64,000 bases of DNA, from NCBI RefSeq assembly GCF_036246005.1, contig NZ_CP109171.1:620001-684000 (forward strand), read 5' to 3'. Below are positions 47,736 to 56,122 of this stretch, one piece after another. Positions within the stretch are counted from its first letter, which is position 1, and each line of letters starts with the position of its first letter. The translations under genes and the position numbers were made by a program. Source of the DNA: Streptomyces sp. NBC_01723. Lineage in GTDB: Bacteria > Actinomycetota > Actinomycetes > Streptomycetales > Streptomycetaceae. Under the pieces are notes generated by a model, which had not been told where the DNA came from, did no database searches, and was given only the letters and a program-made list of their open reading frames with translations.

Positions 47736-49238
47736 GTGTCTGACTCCTCACGTGATACCGCCGAAGGCGCCGGCTGGGGCTCCGCCGAGCCCGGCGCCTA
47801 CCGAGACCTCATGCCGCAGCACACCGAGAAGCTGTCCTGGCTCAATCCGAGAACCCTGTGGGCCGCCCGCAACGGCGTGCTGGCCTCCTGGTTCAGCGAC
47901 CCCACCGGCCGCACCCGGGATCGCTGGGTGGCGCAGCGGACCGCGGCCGGGGCGCCCGCCGACAAGGTGATCCGGCGGACGGACCCGGACCGGTTCTCGT
48001 TCCTCGTCATCGGCGACACCGGAGAGGGCGACGACCCCCAGTACGCCGTCGTGCCCGGCCTGCTGAAGGCCGGGCAGGACACCCGCTTCGCCGTCCTCGC
48101 CAGCGACGTGATCTACCCGGTGGGCAGCGCCGACGACTACGGGACGAAGTTCTTCCGCCCGTACCGCGACTACCCGGCGCCGATCTACGCGATACCGGGC
48201 AACCACGACTGGTACGAGGACCTGGGCGGCTTCATGCGCGTCTTCTGCGACGACGCGTCGCCCCCGCCGCCCGCTCCGGGGCCCCGTCCGCTCACCCCGG
48301 CGTGGCTGCGGTCGCTGCTGTGGCACCGTGCCGGCCCGGACGACGGACGGCACCTGGACGAGGCGCGCAAGCTGCGGTCCGCGCCGGAACAGCGGGCCGA
48401 CCAGCCAGGACCGTACTGGGCGATCGACGCCGGACCGGTGCGGATCATCGGCATCGACACCGGGCTGCTCGGCACGGTCGACGCCGCGCAGGGCGCCTGG
48501 CTGCGCGAGGTGTCCGCGGGGCCCCGGCCGAAGATCCTGGTGACCGGCTCACCGCTCTACGTCGACGGCGAGCGGCAGCCCTGTGCCATCGAGGGCGGCG
48601 GCACGGTCGACGACATCGTCCGCGACCCGGCCCACCGCTACGTCGCGGCGATCGGCGGCGACATCCACAACTACCAGCGCTACCCCGTCGACGTGGACGG
48701 CCGCACCATCCAGTACGTCGTCGCGGGCGGCGGCGGCGCGTTCATGCACGCCACCCACACCATCCCGCGTGTCTCGGTGGGCGGCGTCACCGAGGACGAC
48801 TTCCGCTCCTACCCGCTGCGCGGCGACTCGCTGGCCTTCTACAGCGCGCTCTACGGGCGCCGGCTGCGGATGCGCCGCTTCTTCACGCTCACGGAGGCCG
48901 AGGCGACGGCCGTGATCGCCGAGCGCCTCGGCATCCGGACGGGCCGCGCCCCGGGCGACGGAGCGCGGGTCACCCGGCGCACCCGGCTGGTCGCCGGGCT
49001 GCTCGGCACGGCACGGCGGCCGGAGCACAAGAAGCGGTTCCGGCTGCCGGTGCGCAAGGTCTACACGCAGGTGTTCTCACCGGGTTCGGCGACCTACAGC
49101 CCGCCGTTCTTCAAGTGCTTCCTGCGCCTGGACGTCTCCCCGGAGGCGGTGCGGCTGCGCTGCCACGCCGCCACCGGCAACCGGGCGCAGGAGCTGGACC
49201 CGCCGGTGGAGGACGAGGTGACGATCCCGCTGGTCTGA
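47736..49238 (+). CDS. Metallophosphoesterase (purple acid phosphatase-like core), 500 residues
   Basis: Cytoplasmic 500-residue protein with a central calcineurin-like fold. Metal motifs are VIGDTGEGDD, LASDVIYPVGS (Ser-Asp in place of the usual Gly-Asp), PGNHDWYEDLGGF and GGDIHNYQRY. The long N-terminal (about 85 residues) and C-terminal (about 130 residues) parts are not typical of a minimal phosphoesterase; the C-terminal part has beta-strand character with many Arg. Likely a phosphodiesterase or phosphatase on a large substrate. Start GTG 47736 looks leaderless. Monocistronic and convergent with tauD-like gene by eight bases. Confidence 0.88.
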   Translation: MSDSSRDTAEGAGWGSAEPGAYRDLMPQHTEKLSWLNPRTLWAARNGVLASWFSDPTGRTRDRWVAQRTAAGAPADKVIRRTDPDRFSFLVIGDTGEGDDPQYAVVPGLLKAGQDTRFAVLASDVIYPVGSADDYGTKFFRPYRDYPAPIYAIPGNHDWYEDLGGFMRVFCDDASPPPPAPGPRPLTPAWLRSLLWHRAGPDDGRHLDEARKLRSAPEQRADQPGPYWAIDAGPVRIIGIDTGLLGTVDAAQGAWLREVSAGPRPKILVTGSPLYVDGERQPCAIEGGGTVDDIVRDPAHRYVAAIGGDIHNYQRYPVDVDGRTIQYVVAGGGGAFMHATHTIPRVSVGGVTEDDFRSYPLRGDSLAFYSALYGRRLRMRRFFTLTEAEATAVIAERLGIRTGRAPGDGARVTRRTRLVAGLLGTARRPEHKKRFRLPVRKVYTQVFSPGSATYSPPFFKCFLRLDVSPEAVRLRCHAATGNRAQELDPPVEDEVTIPLV

Positions 49239-49246
49239 CGCGAGGG

Positions 49247-50224
49247 TCACCAGCGGCCCGGTTCGCTGCCCGTGAGCGGCTCGGACGGGGTGCCGTCGAC
49301 CCCGGCGGGGACGTCTCCGGCGAGCATCACGCGGTGCATGGTCCTGGGGTGGTCGAGGTGGGCGTTGTCGCTCGGGGCCAGGTGGATGGTGGCCCGGTTG
49401 TCCCAGAAGGCGACGCTGCCGGGCTCCCAGCGGAAGCGGACCGTGTACTCGGGGCGGGTGGCCTGTTCGAGGAGCAGTTCCAGGACGGCGGCGCTCTCGG
49501 GCCGGGAGAGTCCGTTGATCTGCTCGACGTAGTAGCCGTTGACGAACAGCACCCGCTCGCCCGTCTCCGGGTGGACGCGGACCAGCGGGTGCACGGTCGC
49601 CGTCTGGTGGTCAAGGAGGTGCCGGACGTAGGCGTCGTCGCCGGGCCGGGGCTGGTAGCCGACGCCGAGGCGGTGTTCGGCGCGCAGGGTGTCGGCGAAG
49701 CCGCGCATCGGGGCGGACAGTCCGGCGTAGGCGGCGGCGAGGTTCGCCCAGGTGGTGTCGCCGCCGTACGGCGGTACCGTCTCGGCCCGCAGGATCGTCG
49801 CGGCCGGCGGGTCGACACGGGCGCCGTGGTCGCAGTGCCAGCCGCGCAGCAGGGTGTGGCGCCGGCGGCGCAGCCACTCGTCGTGCTCCATGCCGAACCG
49901 CCCGCCCAGCTCCAGCCGGTCGGCGGTCGTCTCGATCTCCGGGAACCCGGCCGGTGACGCCTTGCCGCGCCGGGGCAGGACGACCGGCTCGCCGAAGAGG
50001 CGCGCGAAGGCGACGTGGCCGGCGTGGTCGAGGCGCTGGTCCCGGAAGAACACCACCTTCCAGCGCAGCACCGCCGCCCGGACCGCGGCGACCTGCGCCG
50101 CGTCGAGGCCGGCCGCCAGGTCGACGCCGCGGATCTCGGCGCCGATGTGCCCCGCGACGGGTTTCACCTCGACTTCCCCCGCCGCTGCCGCCGTGCGGTC
50201 CGCCGTCGTCCTGTGCGTCGTCAT
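49247..50224 (-). CDS. TauD/TfdA-family alpha-ketoglutarate dioxygenase
   Basis: 325-residue non-haem iron enzyme. The facial triad is His-Xaa-Asp in GWHCDHGARVDPP and a distal His in RTMHRVMLAGD; the 2-oxoglutarate-binding Arg is in the last 20 residues after SNAHLDH. The opening VEVKPVAGHIGAEIRGVDL is the TauD pattern. Homologues release sulphite from taurine or alkyl sulphates. No sulphonate ABC transporter is adjacent, so taurine use is not supported by context. ATG 50222-50224 has GGAG six bases upstream. Divergent from an aldo/keto reductase. Confidence 0.9.
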   Translation of the reverse strand: MTTHRTTADRTAAAAGEVEVKPVAGHIGAEIRGVDLAAGLDAAQVAAVRAAVLRWKVVFFRDQRLDHAGHVAFARLFGEPVVLPRRGKASPAGFPEIETTADRLELGGRFGMEHDEWLRRRRHTLLRGWHCDHGARVDPPAATILRAETVPPYGGDTTWANLAAAYAGLSAPMRGFADTLRAEHRLGVGYQPRPGDDAYVRHLLDHQTATVHPLVRVHPETGERVLFVNGYYVEQINGLSRPESAAVLELLLEQATRPEYTVRFRWEPGSVAFWDNRATIHLAPSDNAHLDHPRTMHRVMLAGDVPAGVDGTPSEPLTGSEPGRW

Positions 50225-50375
50225 GCGTGCTCCGTTGGTCGGTGTGGTCCGTCCGTTCCGGCTCCGGCACCGATCGTGGCAGACCCGCCCGCGCGCCGTC
50301 CGGTTGATCACCGGTCCCCCGGTGGGCGAGGCTGGACGTGCGGCACACCGCCGCGCACAGTCGAGGGAAGGTCCC

Positions 50376-51209
50376 ATGGTGATCAGCATCCCGGCGCACA
50401 CGCTCAACGACGGCACCACGCTCCCCGCACTGGGCCTCGGCACCTGGCCGATGAAGGACGACGAGGCCGAGCGGGCGGTCCGTACGGCCCTGGAGACGGG
50501 GTACCGGCTGATCGACACGGCGACGAACTACCGCAACGAGACCGGCGTCGGCCGCGGGGTGGCCGCCGGCGGCGTCCCCCGCGAGGAGATCGTCGTGACG
50601 ACCAAGCTGCCCGGCCGGCACCACGGCTACGAGGAGACGCTCGCCTCGTTCGAGGAGTCCCGGGCGCGGCTGGGGCTCGAGTACGTCGACCTGTACCTGA
50701 TCCACTGGCCGCTGCCGCGGGTGGACAAGTACGTCGACTCCTGGAAGGCCATGATCAAGCTGCGCGAGGACGGCCTGGTGCGCTCGGTGGGCGTCTCCAA
50801 CTTCACCGCGGAGCACATCGAACGGCTGGAGAAGGAGACGGGCGTCCTGCCGTCCGTCAACCAGATCGAGCTGCACCCGCTGTTCCCGCAGGACGACCTG
50901 CGCGCCTTCCACGAGCGCAAGGGCATCCGCACCGAGAGCTGGAGCCCGCTGGGCCGCGGCAGCGACCTGCTGGACGACCCCGCCGTGGCCGCCGTCGCCG
51001 ACGCGCACGGGGTGACGCCGGCCCAGGCGGTCCTGCGGTGGCACACCCAGCTGGGCGCGGTGCCCATCCCGAAGTCGGGCGACCCGGCGCGGCAGCGGGC
51101 CAACCTGGACGTCTTCGGCTTCGAACTGGACGCGGAGCAGATGCGCGCCGTGGCCGACCGGGCGCACCGGCGGATCGGCGGCGACCCGGAGGTGCACGAG
51201 GAGTTCTGA
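50376..51209 (+). CDS. Aldo/keto reductase
   Basis: 277-residue (alpha/beta)8 barrel reductase of the 2,5-diketo-D-gluconate reductase type. The catalytic tetrad is Asp and Tyr in RLIDTATNYRNE, Lys in VTTKLPG and His in YLIHWPLPR; the NADPH loop is VPIPKSGDPARQRANLD. It reduces aldehydes or ketones. Start at ATG 50376 with GAGGGAAGG upstream. A LigD-type phosphoesterase gene follows after 50 bases. Specificity unknown; divergent partner is the TauD-like dioxygenase. Confidence 0.93.
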   Translation: MVISIPAHTLNDGTTLPALGLGTWPMKDDEAERAVRTALETGYRLIDTATNYRNETGVGRGVAAGGVPREEIVVTTKLPGRHHGYEETLASFEESRARLGLEYVDLYLIHWPLPRVDKYVDSWKAMIKLREDGLVRSVGVSNFTAEHIERLEKETGVLPSVNQIELHPLFPQDDLRAFHERKGIRTESWSPLGRGSDLLDDPAVAAVADAHGVTPAQAVLRWHTQLGAVPIPKSGDPARQRANLDVFGFELDAEQMRAVADRAHRRIGGDPEVHEEF

Positions 51210-51259
51210 CCGGGGTACCCGGTCCCGGTCGGCGACGGTCTCCCGGGAAGGAGCGGCAG

Positions 51260-51877
51260 GTGGGCGACGCGAACGGGCTGCGGGACTACCGCGGCAGACG
51301 GGACTTCGGCCGGACCGGTGAGCCCGCGGGGCGCGGAGCGGCCGCCGGGGACGGGCGGCCGCGCTTCGTCGTGCAGATCCACGACGCGAGCACGCTGCAC
51401 TTCGACTTCCGGCTGCAGGTGGGCGACGTACTCAAGTCCTGGTCGGTACCGAAGGGCCCGCCGGCGGATCCGAGCGACAAACGGCTCGCGGTGCCGACCG
51501 AGGACCACCCGCTGGAGTACGAGGAGTTCGAGGGCGTGATCCCGGCGGGCGAGTACGGGGGCGGCACGGTCATCGTGTGGGACCGCGGCGACTACGAGCC
51601 GCTCAGCCACGACCGCCGGGGCCGGCCGGTCGACTTCGCCGAGTCACTGGAGCGGGGGCACGCCAGGTTCCGGCTGCACGGCACGAAGCTGCGCGGGGAG
51701 TACGCGCTGACCCGGTTCCGCGGCGGGCCGGACGGTGGCGCGGGCGACGGGGAGGTGGCGTGGCTCCTGGTGCGCACGGCCGGCGGCGGGCGCGGGCGCG
51801 GCGCCCCGGATCCCCGGCGGGCCCGGTCCGCGCGCACCGGCCGCACGCTGGCCCGGGTCGCGGCCGAGGCCGGGTAG
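51260..51877 (+). CDS. Stand-alone LigD-type 3'-phosphoesterase domain protein
   Basis: 205 residues, mainly the phosphoesterase (PE) module that is normally fused in DNA ligase D of bacterial non-homologous end joining. Signature FVVQIHDASTLHFDFRLQVG supplies the metal-binding His and Asp; LKSWSVPKGPPADPSDKRLAVPTEDHPLEYEEFEG-type core and IPAGEYGGGTVIVWDRGDYE complete it. It would trim 3'-phosphate or ribonucleotide ends. The C-terminal 30 residues are Arg/Gly-rich and may bind DNA. GTG 51260 has AAGGAG seven bases upstream. The ligase-type gene is 5.8 kb further on and Ku is not in the window. Confidence 0.9.
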   Translation: MGDANGLRDYRGRRDFGRTGEPAGRGAAAGDGRPRFVVQIHDASTLHFDFRLQVGDVLKSWSVPKGPPADPSDKRLAVPTEDHPLEYEEFEGVIPAGEYGGGTVIVWDRGDYEPLSHDRRGRPVDFAESLERGHARFRLHGTKLRGEYALTRFRGGPDGGAGDGEVAWLLVRTAGGGRGRGAPDPRRARSARTGRTLARVAAEAG

Positions 51878-51918
51878 GCGGTGGCGGGTTCCGGCCGCCG
51901 GGGCGGCTGCCGGGCGGG

Positions 51919-54261
51919 TCACCGCGCGGGCAGGGGCTGTTCGGCCCAGATGGTCTTGCCGGTGTCCGTCTGCCGGCTGCCCCAGCGCTGGGTGAGCTGG
52001 GCGACCAGCAGCAGGCCCCGGCCGCCCTCGTCGTAGGCGTGGGCCCGGCGCAGGTGGGGCGAGGTGGAACTGGCGTCGGAGACCTCGCAGATGAGCGCGG
52101 TGTGGCGGATGAGGCGCAGCTGGATGGGCGGTTCGCCGTAGCGGATGGCGTTGGTGACCAGTTCGCTGACGACGAGTTCGGTGACGAAGGCCGTCTCGTC
52201 CAGCCCCCACTCCGTCAACTGCTCGATGACGGACCGCCGGGTCGCCGCGACGTGGGCGGGGTCGGGGTGGACGTCCCAGGTGCGGATCCGGTCCTCGCCC
52301 AGGGCCCGGGTGCGCGCCAGCAGCAGCGCGACGTCGTCGGCGGGCTCCTCGGGCAGCACGGCCTTGAGCACGCCGTCGCACAGGGCGTCGAGGGAGTGCG
52401 CGGGCGCGGCCAGGGCTCGGCACAGTTCTTCCGTGGCGTGGTCGACGTCGCGGTCGCGTTCCCGGTCCTCGACCAGGCCGTCGGTGTAGAGGGCGACCAC
52501 GGAGCCCTCGGGCAGTTCCAGCTCGGTCGCCTCGAAGGGCAGCCCGCCGACGCCGAGCGGCGGTCCGGCGCTCACGGGGACGAGCCGCACGGTGCCGTCG
52601 GGCAGCAGGATCGCGGGCGCGGGGTGGCCGGCGGCCGCGAGGGCCAGGCGGCGGGAGACGGGGTCGTAGACGGCGTAGAGGCAGGTGGCGCCCAGTTCGG
52701 CGACCTCGCCGCCGTCGTCCGTCTCGCGGACGGCCGCGAGGTGGGTCACGAGGTCGTCGAGGTGGGTGAGGAGTTCGTCGGGCGGCAGGTCGACGTCGGC
52801 GAGGGTGCGGACGGCCGTGCACAGGCGGCCCATGGTCGCCGTGGACGGGATGCCGTGGCCCACGACGTCGCCGACGACGAGGCCGACACGGGTGCCGGAC
52901 AGCGGGATCACGTCGAACCAGTCGCCGCCGATGCCGGCTGCCGACGCGGTGGGGAGATAGCGGTGGGCCACCTCGACCGCCGCCTGGCCGGGCAGGCCCC
53001 GGGGCAGCAGGCTGCGCTGGATCGCCAGGGCGGTGGCGCGTTCGCGGGCGAAGCGGCGGGCGTTGTCCACGGAGACGGCGGCCCGGCCGACCAGTTCCTC
53101 GGCCAGTACGGCGTCCTCGCCGGCGTACGGCTCCCTGGGCACGGTCCGGGCGGCGACGGCCACGCCCAGTGTGGTGCCGCGGGCCCGCAGCGGGACGGAC
53201 AGGAGCGAGCAGACGGCTTCGCGGAACGGCCGGTTGTGCGGGGTCTCGGCCGCACGCATCCGCATCCAGCGGTCGAAGTCGGGGTCGCCGGGCCCGCTGA
53301 GGACGACGCGGCCCTCCCGCATCGCGCGGGCGGGCGGGGCGTAGGGCGGGTAGACCTCGTTTCCGCCCAGGTGCACGCCGGGGGTGGGGAAGCCCTCGGT
53401 CGCGGAGGCGTGGGCCACCCGGCGCAGTTCACCGTCCTCGGTGGCCACCGCGACGGGCTCGTCGGTGCCGAGGGTCCAGTCGAGCAGGGCGACGGTGGCG
53501 AATCCGGCGAACCGCGGCACGAGCAGGCCGACGAGTTCCTCGGCGGTACGCACGACGTCGAGGGTGCTGCCGACCGCGCCGGCGGCGTTCAGCAGCGCCA
53601 GCCGCTCCCGCGCCCGATGCTGCTCGGTGCTCTCCAGCGCGGCCACGGCGACGGCGGCGAGCGCGCCGGACGCGTCGTGGACCGGCCAGATCTCGACGGT
53701 CCAGGCGTGCGGGCGGGAGCCGGCGGGGGCCTGCGAGTAGCTCTCGTACTGGACGGGCCGGCCGCGCTCGGCGGCGAGCCGCAGTTGGTGCAGGAAGGCC
53801 CCCCGGCCGGTCCCGGTCCGGGCCAGCGTCTCGGGGAGGCTGCGGCCGATCAGCTCTTCGGCGGGCCGGCCCATCATGCGGCACGCGGTGTCGTTGGCGT
53901 GCAGGAAGCGCAGCTCGCGGTCGAGGACGGCCATCGACGGGGACGCCTGCTGGACGGCCTCCTCGATCAGGCCGTACCCCGGGCCCTCGGGGGCGGCGGT
54001 CACGGCGTGGCCGAGCGGTACGCCGTCGGCGCCCAGCAGCGGGCAGGAGCGCAGCCGCAGGAGCACCGTGCCGCCGTCCCGGTGCCGGATCTCGGCGGTG
54101 CCGGACAGGGTGCCGGGGAGTGCGCCCCGTGCGAGCAGCTCCCGCGCGGCACGTCCCACGACCTCGTCGGCCCGGTACCCCGTGAGCCGCCGCGCGCCGT
54201 CGCTCCACCCCGTCACCCTTCCGCGGGCGTCGACGGTCATCGCGGCGGAGACTTCCTCCAT
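51919..54261 (-). CDS. PAS-PAS-GAF-SpoIIE-HATPase regulatory phosphatase
   Basis: 780-residue signalling protein. Two PAS domains (about 5-110 and 120-235, with MTVDARGRVTGWSDGARRLTGY and VLDRELRFLHANDTACRMMG), a GAF domain (about 250-400), a PP2C/SpoIIE phosphatase (about 415-630; AAGIGGDWFDVIPLSG, DVVGHGIPSTATMGRL) and a C-terminal anti-sigma-type HATPase (about 645-775; FVTELVVSELVTNAIRYG, DEGGRGLLLVAQL). It unites a phosphatase and a serine-kinase-like module, so it could set the phosphorylation of an anti-anti-sigma factor in response to light, redox or ligand. Start ATG 54259-54261 lies in a hairpin. The SigB/SigF-type sigma factor is 7 kb away. Confidence 0.92.
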   Translation of the reverse strand: MEEVSAAMTVDARGRVTGWSDGARRLTGYRADEVVGRAARELLARGALPGTLSGTAEIRHRDGGTVLLRLRSCPLLGADGVPLGHAVTAAPEGPGYGLIEEAVQQASPSMAVLDRELRFLHANDTACRMMGRPAEELIGRSLPETLARTGTGRGAFLHQLRLAAERGRPVQYESYSQAPAGSRPHAWTVEIWPVHDASGALAAVAVAALESTEQHRARERLALLNAAGAVGSTLDVVRTAEELVGLLVPRFAGFATVALLDWTLGTDEPVAVATEDGELRRVAHASATEGFPTPGVHLGGNEVYPPYAPPARAMREGRVVLSGPGDPDFDRWMRMRAAETPHNRPFREAVCSLLSVPLRARGTTLGVAVAARTVPREPYAGEDAVLAEELVGRAAVSVDNARRFARERATALAIQRSLLPRGLPGQAAVEVAHRYLPTASAAGIGGDWFDVIPLSGTRVGLVVGDVVGHGIPSTATMGRLCTAVRTLADVDLPPDELLTHLDDLVTHLAAVRETDDGGEVAELGATCLYAVYDPVSRRLALAAAGHPAPAILLPDGTVRLVPVSAGPPLGVGGLPFEATELELPEGSVVALYTDGLVEDRERDRDVDHATEELCRALAAPAHSLDALCDGVLKAVLPEEPADDVALLLARTRALGEDRIRTWDVHPDPAHVAATRRSVIEQLTEWGLDETAFVTELVVSELVTNAIRYGEPPIQLRLIRHTALICEVSDASSTSPHLRRAHAYDEGGRGLLLVAQLTQRWGSRQTDTGKTIWAEQPLPAR

Positions 54262-54286
54262 CCGTCCAGGATCATCCCTGGACGGA
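54261..54286. promoter_or_regulatory. 10-bp perfect inverted repeat over the SpoIIE-type start codon
   Basis: Arms TCCGTCCAGG (54261-54270) and CCTGGACGGA (54277-54286) with a six-base spacer. In the minus-strand mRNA the ribosome-site region and the A of AUG would be paired, hiding the start; as DNA it would be a dimer-binding operator. Confidence 0.7.
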
Positions 54287-54321
54287 GTGGTATCAACCGG
54301 AACGGGATGTGCCCGGCCCCG

Positions 54322-54789
54322 TCAGGCCCCGTGCGCCCGGAGGGCGGCCAGGGCGCGGTCGGCGTGCGTGTTCATCCTGATCTCGCTGCGCACGACCTCC
54401 AGCAGGGTGCGGTCCCGGCCGATCACGAAGGTGACCCGCTTGGTCGGGGCCATGCTGAACCCCCGCTTCACCCCGAACTGCTCGCGGACCCGGCCGTCGG
54501 TGTCGGAGAGCAGCGGCATGCCGAGGGTGTGGCGTCCGGTGAATTCCTGCTGCTTCTCGACGGTGTCGCCGCTGACGCCGACGGGGCGGGCGCCGACGGC
54601 CGCGAACTCGGCGGCGAGATCGCGGAAGTGACAGGCTTCCGCGGTGCAGCCGGCGGTCAGGGCGGCCGGATAGAAGAACAGGACGACCGGGCCGTCGGCG
54701 AGCAGTTCGGACAGGCGGCACGGGGTGCCGGTCTCGTCGGGCAGGGTGAAGTCCTCGACGGTGTCGCCGACGGCGGGCGTACGGCTCAT
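54322..54789 (-). CDS. Bcp/thiol peroxidase-type peroxiredoxin
   Basis: 155-residue atypical 2-Cys peroxiredoxin. Peroxidatic Cys48 and likely resolving Cys53 stand in AALTAGCTAEACHFRD, the Bcp pattern. It reduces hydrogen peroxide or organic peroxides with thioredoxin or mycothiol-linked donors. The ATG (54787-54789) overlaps the stop of the DoxX gene by ATGA, so the two are co-translated; the DoxX protein might provide membrane reducing power. Cytoplasmic. Confidence 0.93.
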   Translation of the reverse strand: MSRTPAVGDTVEDFTLPDETGTPCRLSELLADGPVVLFFYPAALTAGCTAEACHFRDLAAEFAAVGARPVGVSGDTVEKQQEFTGRHTLGMPLLSDTDGRVREQFGVKRGFSMAPTKRVTFVIGRDRTLLEVVRSEIRMNTHADRALAALRAHGA

Positions 54790-55166
54790 GACCGGCCCTC
54801 GCTGCCCTTGGCGACGCTGCGGGCCCACAGCACCAGCGGCACCTGCACGGGCAGCCGGCCGTAGGCGGCGGCCCTCAGGGGTGCGGGGCGGTGCCGCCAG
54901 TCCCAGGCCATCTTGGCGTTGGCGGGGAACACCCCGACGAAGAAGGCGGCCGCGGTCAGCGCGGCCGCCTTTCGGGTGCGCGGGAGGGCGACACCGGCGG
55001 CCAGCGCGAGTTCGGCGACGCCACTGGCGTACGTCCACGCCCGGGGCGAGCCGGGCAGGGAGCGCGGGACGATCGCGTCGAACGTGCGGGGCTGGGCGAA
55101 ATGCGCGGCGCCCGCGGTGGCCAGCAGGCCGGCGAGCAGCAGGGGCGAGCGTTCGGACCGGGACAC
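54786..55166 (-). CDS. DoxX-like small membrane protein
   Basis: 126 residues with four helices (LLLAGLLATAGAAHFAQP, ASGVAELALAAGVALP, AALTAAAFFVGVFPANA and VPLVLWARSV) and the HFAQP/AELALA/ANAKMAWDWR features of DoxX-like proteins. Start GTG 55164-55166 with AGGAGG five bases upstream. Forms a two-gene operon with the peroxiredoxin downstream. Likely part of a membrane redox defence with that enzyme; no direct evidence. Confidence 0.86.
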   Translation of the reverse strand: MSRSERSPLLLAGLLATAGAAHFAQPRTFDAIVPRSLPGSPRAWTYASGVAELALAAGVALPRTRKAAALTAAAFFVGVFPANAKMAWDWRHRPAPLRAAAYGRLPVQVPLVLWARSVAKGSEGRS

Positions 55167-55235
55167 GGTTCCTCCTCTGGGGGCCTGCCGCGCGATATTA
55201 CTCGACGGTAAGGACCGGCAACGAGGCCGCGCCCG

Positions 55236-55892
55236 TCATGCCCCGCCCCGGGGCGTGACGGGCGCCAGCCACATGCCGACGATCGCGTCGACCAGCCCGT
55301 CGGCGGCCTCCTGCCAGCCGGCCCGCGGCGTGGGGCGCCCCTCGGCGAGGGCGCGTTCCCGCTCGGCCGCCACGTGCACGATGAGATGGCGCGCCATGTC
55401 GCCCCGCTCGGCGCGGACCTCGTCCGGCAGGGCGGGCATGCAGCGGTTGCGTCCGGCGACGATCTCGCGCAGCGAGGGGGACGCTCGGGACTCCTCGACC
55501 ATGATCTCCCGCAGCGCCGGGTCGGTCATGACCTGGGCGCAGAACCGCGCGTACCAGGTGGGGCCGTCCAGCGCCGCAAGATGGTCGAACTGCGGCCGGA
55601 CCAGGCAGTCCACCCAGTCGCGCAGGTCCGTCGAGTCGCCGAGGACGGCGAGCTGGCGGGCCCGCAGCTCCTCGACGCGGACCGAGTGGCGCTTGGCCAC
55701 CGCGCGGACGAGGTCGGACTTGGTGCCGAAGTGGTAGCCGACGGCGGCGTTGTTGCCCTGGCCCGCGGCCTCGCTGACCTGCCGGTTGGAGACGGCGTAG
55801 ACGCCGTGCTCGGCGAACAGCCGCTCGGCGGTGGTCAGGATCAGCTGCCGGGTCGCGCTGACCTGTTCCGTCCGGACCGTCCTGCCCGCCAT
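55236..55892 (-). CDS. TetR-family repressor of the MFS gene
   Basis: 218-residue TetR regulator; HTH RQLILTTAERLFAEHGVYAVSNRQVSEAAGQGNNAAVGYHFGTKSDL is typical and the ligand domain is rich in Arg/Trp. I use ATG 55890-55892 (MAGRTVRTEQ), though starts up to 30 codons earlier are in frame. It is divergent from the MFS exporter at 56123 and shares a 230-base gap with an operator-like dyad, so it probably represses that exporter and responds to its cargo. Confidence 0.87.
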   Translation of the reverse strand: MAGRTVRTEQVSATRQLILTTAERLFAEHGVYAVSNRQVSEAAGQGNNAAVGYHFGTKSDLVRAVAKRHSVRVEELRARQLAVLGDSTDLRDWVDCLVRPQFDHLAALDGPTWYARFCAQVMTDPALREIMVEESRASPSLREIVAGRNRCMPALPDEVRAERGDMARHLIVHVAAERERALAEGRPTPRAGWQEAADGLVDAIVGMWLAPVTPRGGA

Positions 55893-56050
55893 GCTCACCA
55901 CCGCGCCGGGACTCTTCTTACGGCCGGCGGCGACCGGTCCCTCGAGTCGTCGCAGGTCCGCCGCCATGCGGCGCCTTCTCACGGAAGCCTACGGGGCGCC
56001 GGCGCCGGGCCGTCGCGCGACCCGGACGGGCGTGCCCTCTCCCCAACTCG

Positions 56051-56056
56051 TACGAT
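56051..56056 (+). promoter_or_regulatory. Possible -10 element of the MFS promoter
   Basis: TACGAT, three bases before the operator-like dyad; fits TANNNT. Initiation near 56063 would put the operator at the transcription start. Confidence 0.4.
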
Positions 56057-56058
56057 AC

Positions 56059-56077
56059 TTCAAGCGACTGACTTAAA
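56059..56077. promoter_or_regulatory. TetR operator candidate
   Basis: TTCAAGCGACTGACTTAAA, arms TTCAAG and CTTAAA (five of six complementary) around seven bases. It lies 46 bases before the MFS ATG in the TetR/MFS divergent gap. Confidence 0.5.
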
Positions 56078-56122
56078 CCTTCGCACTCAGACTCTCGCGC
56101 TCATCACCCGAAAGGCTCGTCC

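Noticed and set aside
49247..50224. Taurine utilisation locus from the TauD-like gene
   Set aside because: No sulphonate transporter or sulphur regulator beside it; context does not support taurine.
51577..54864. 1095-codon plus-strand open frame opposite the SpoIIE-type phosphatase
   Set aside because: Shadow in high-GC DNA; low-complexity translation, no ribosome site, and it crosses a terminator-like dyad and several real minus-strand genes.
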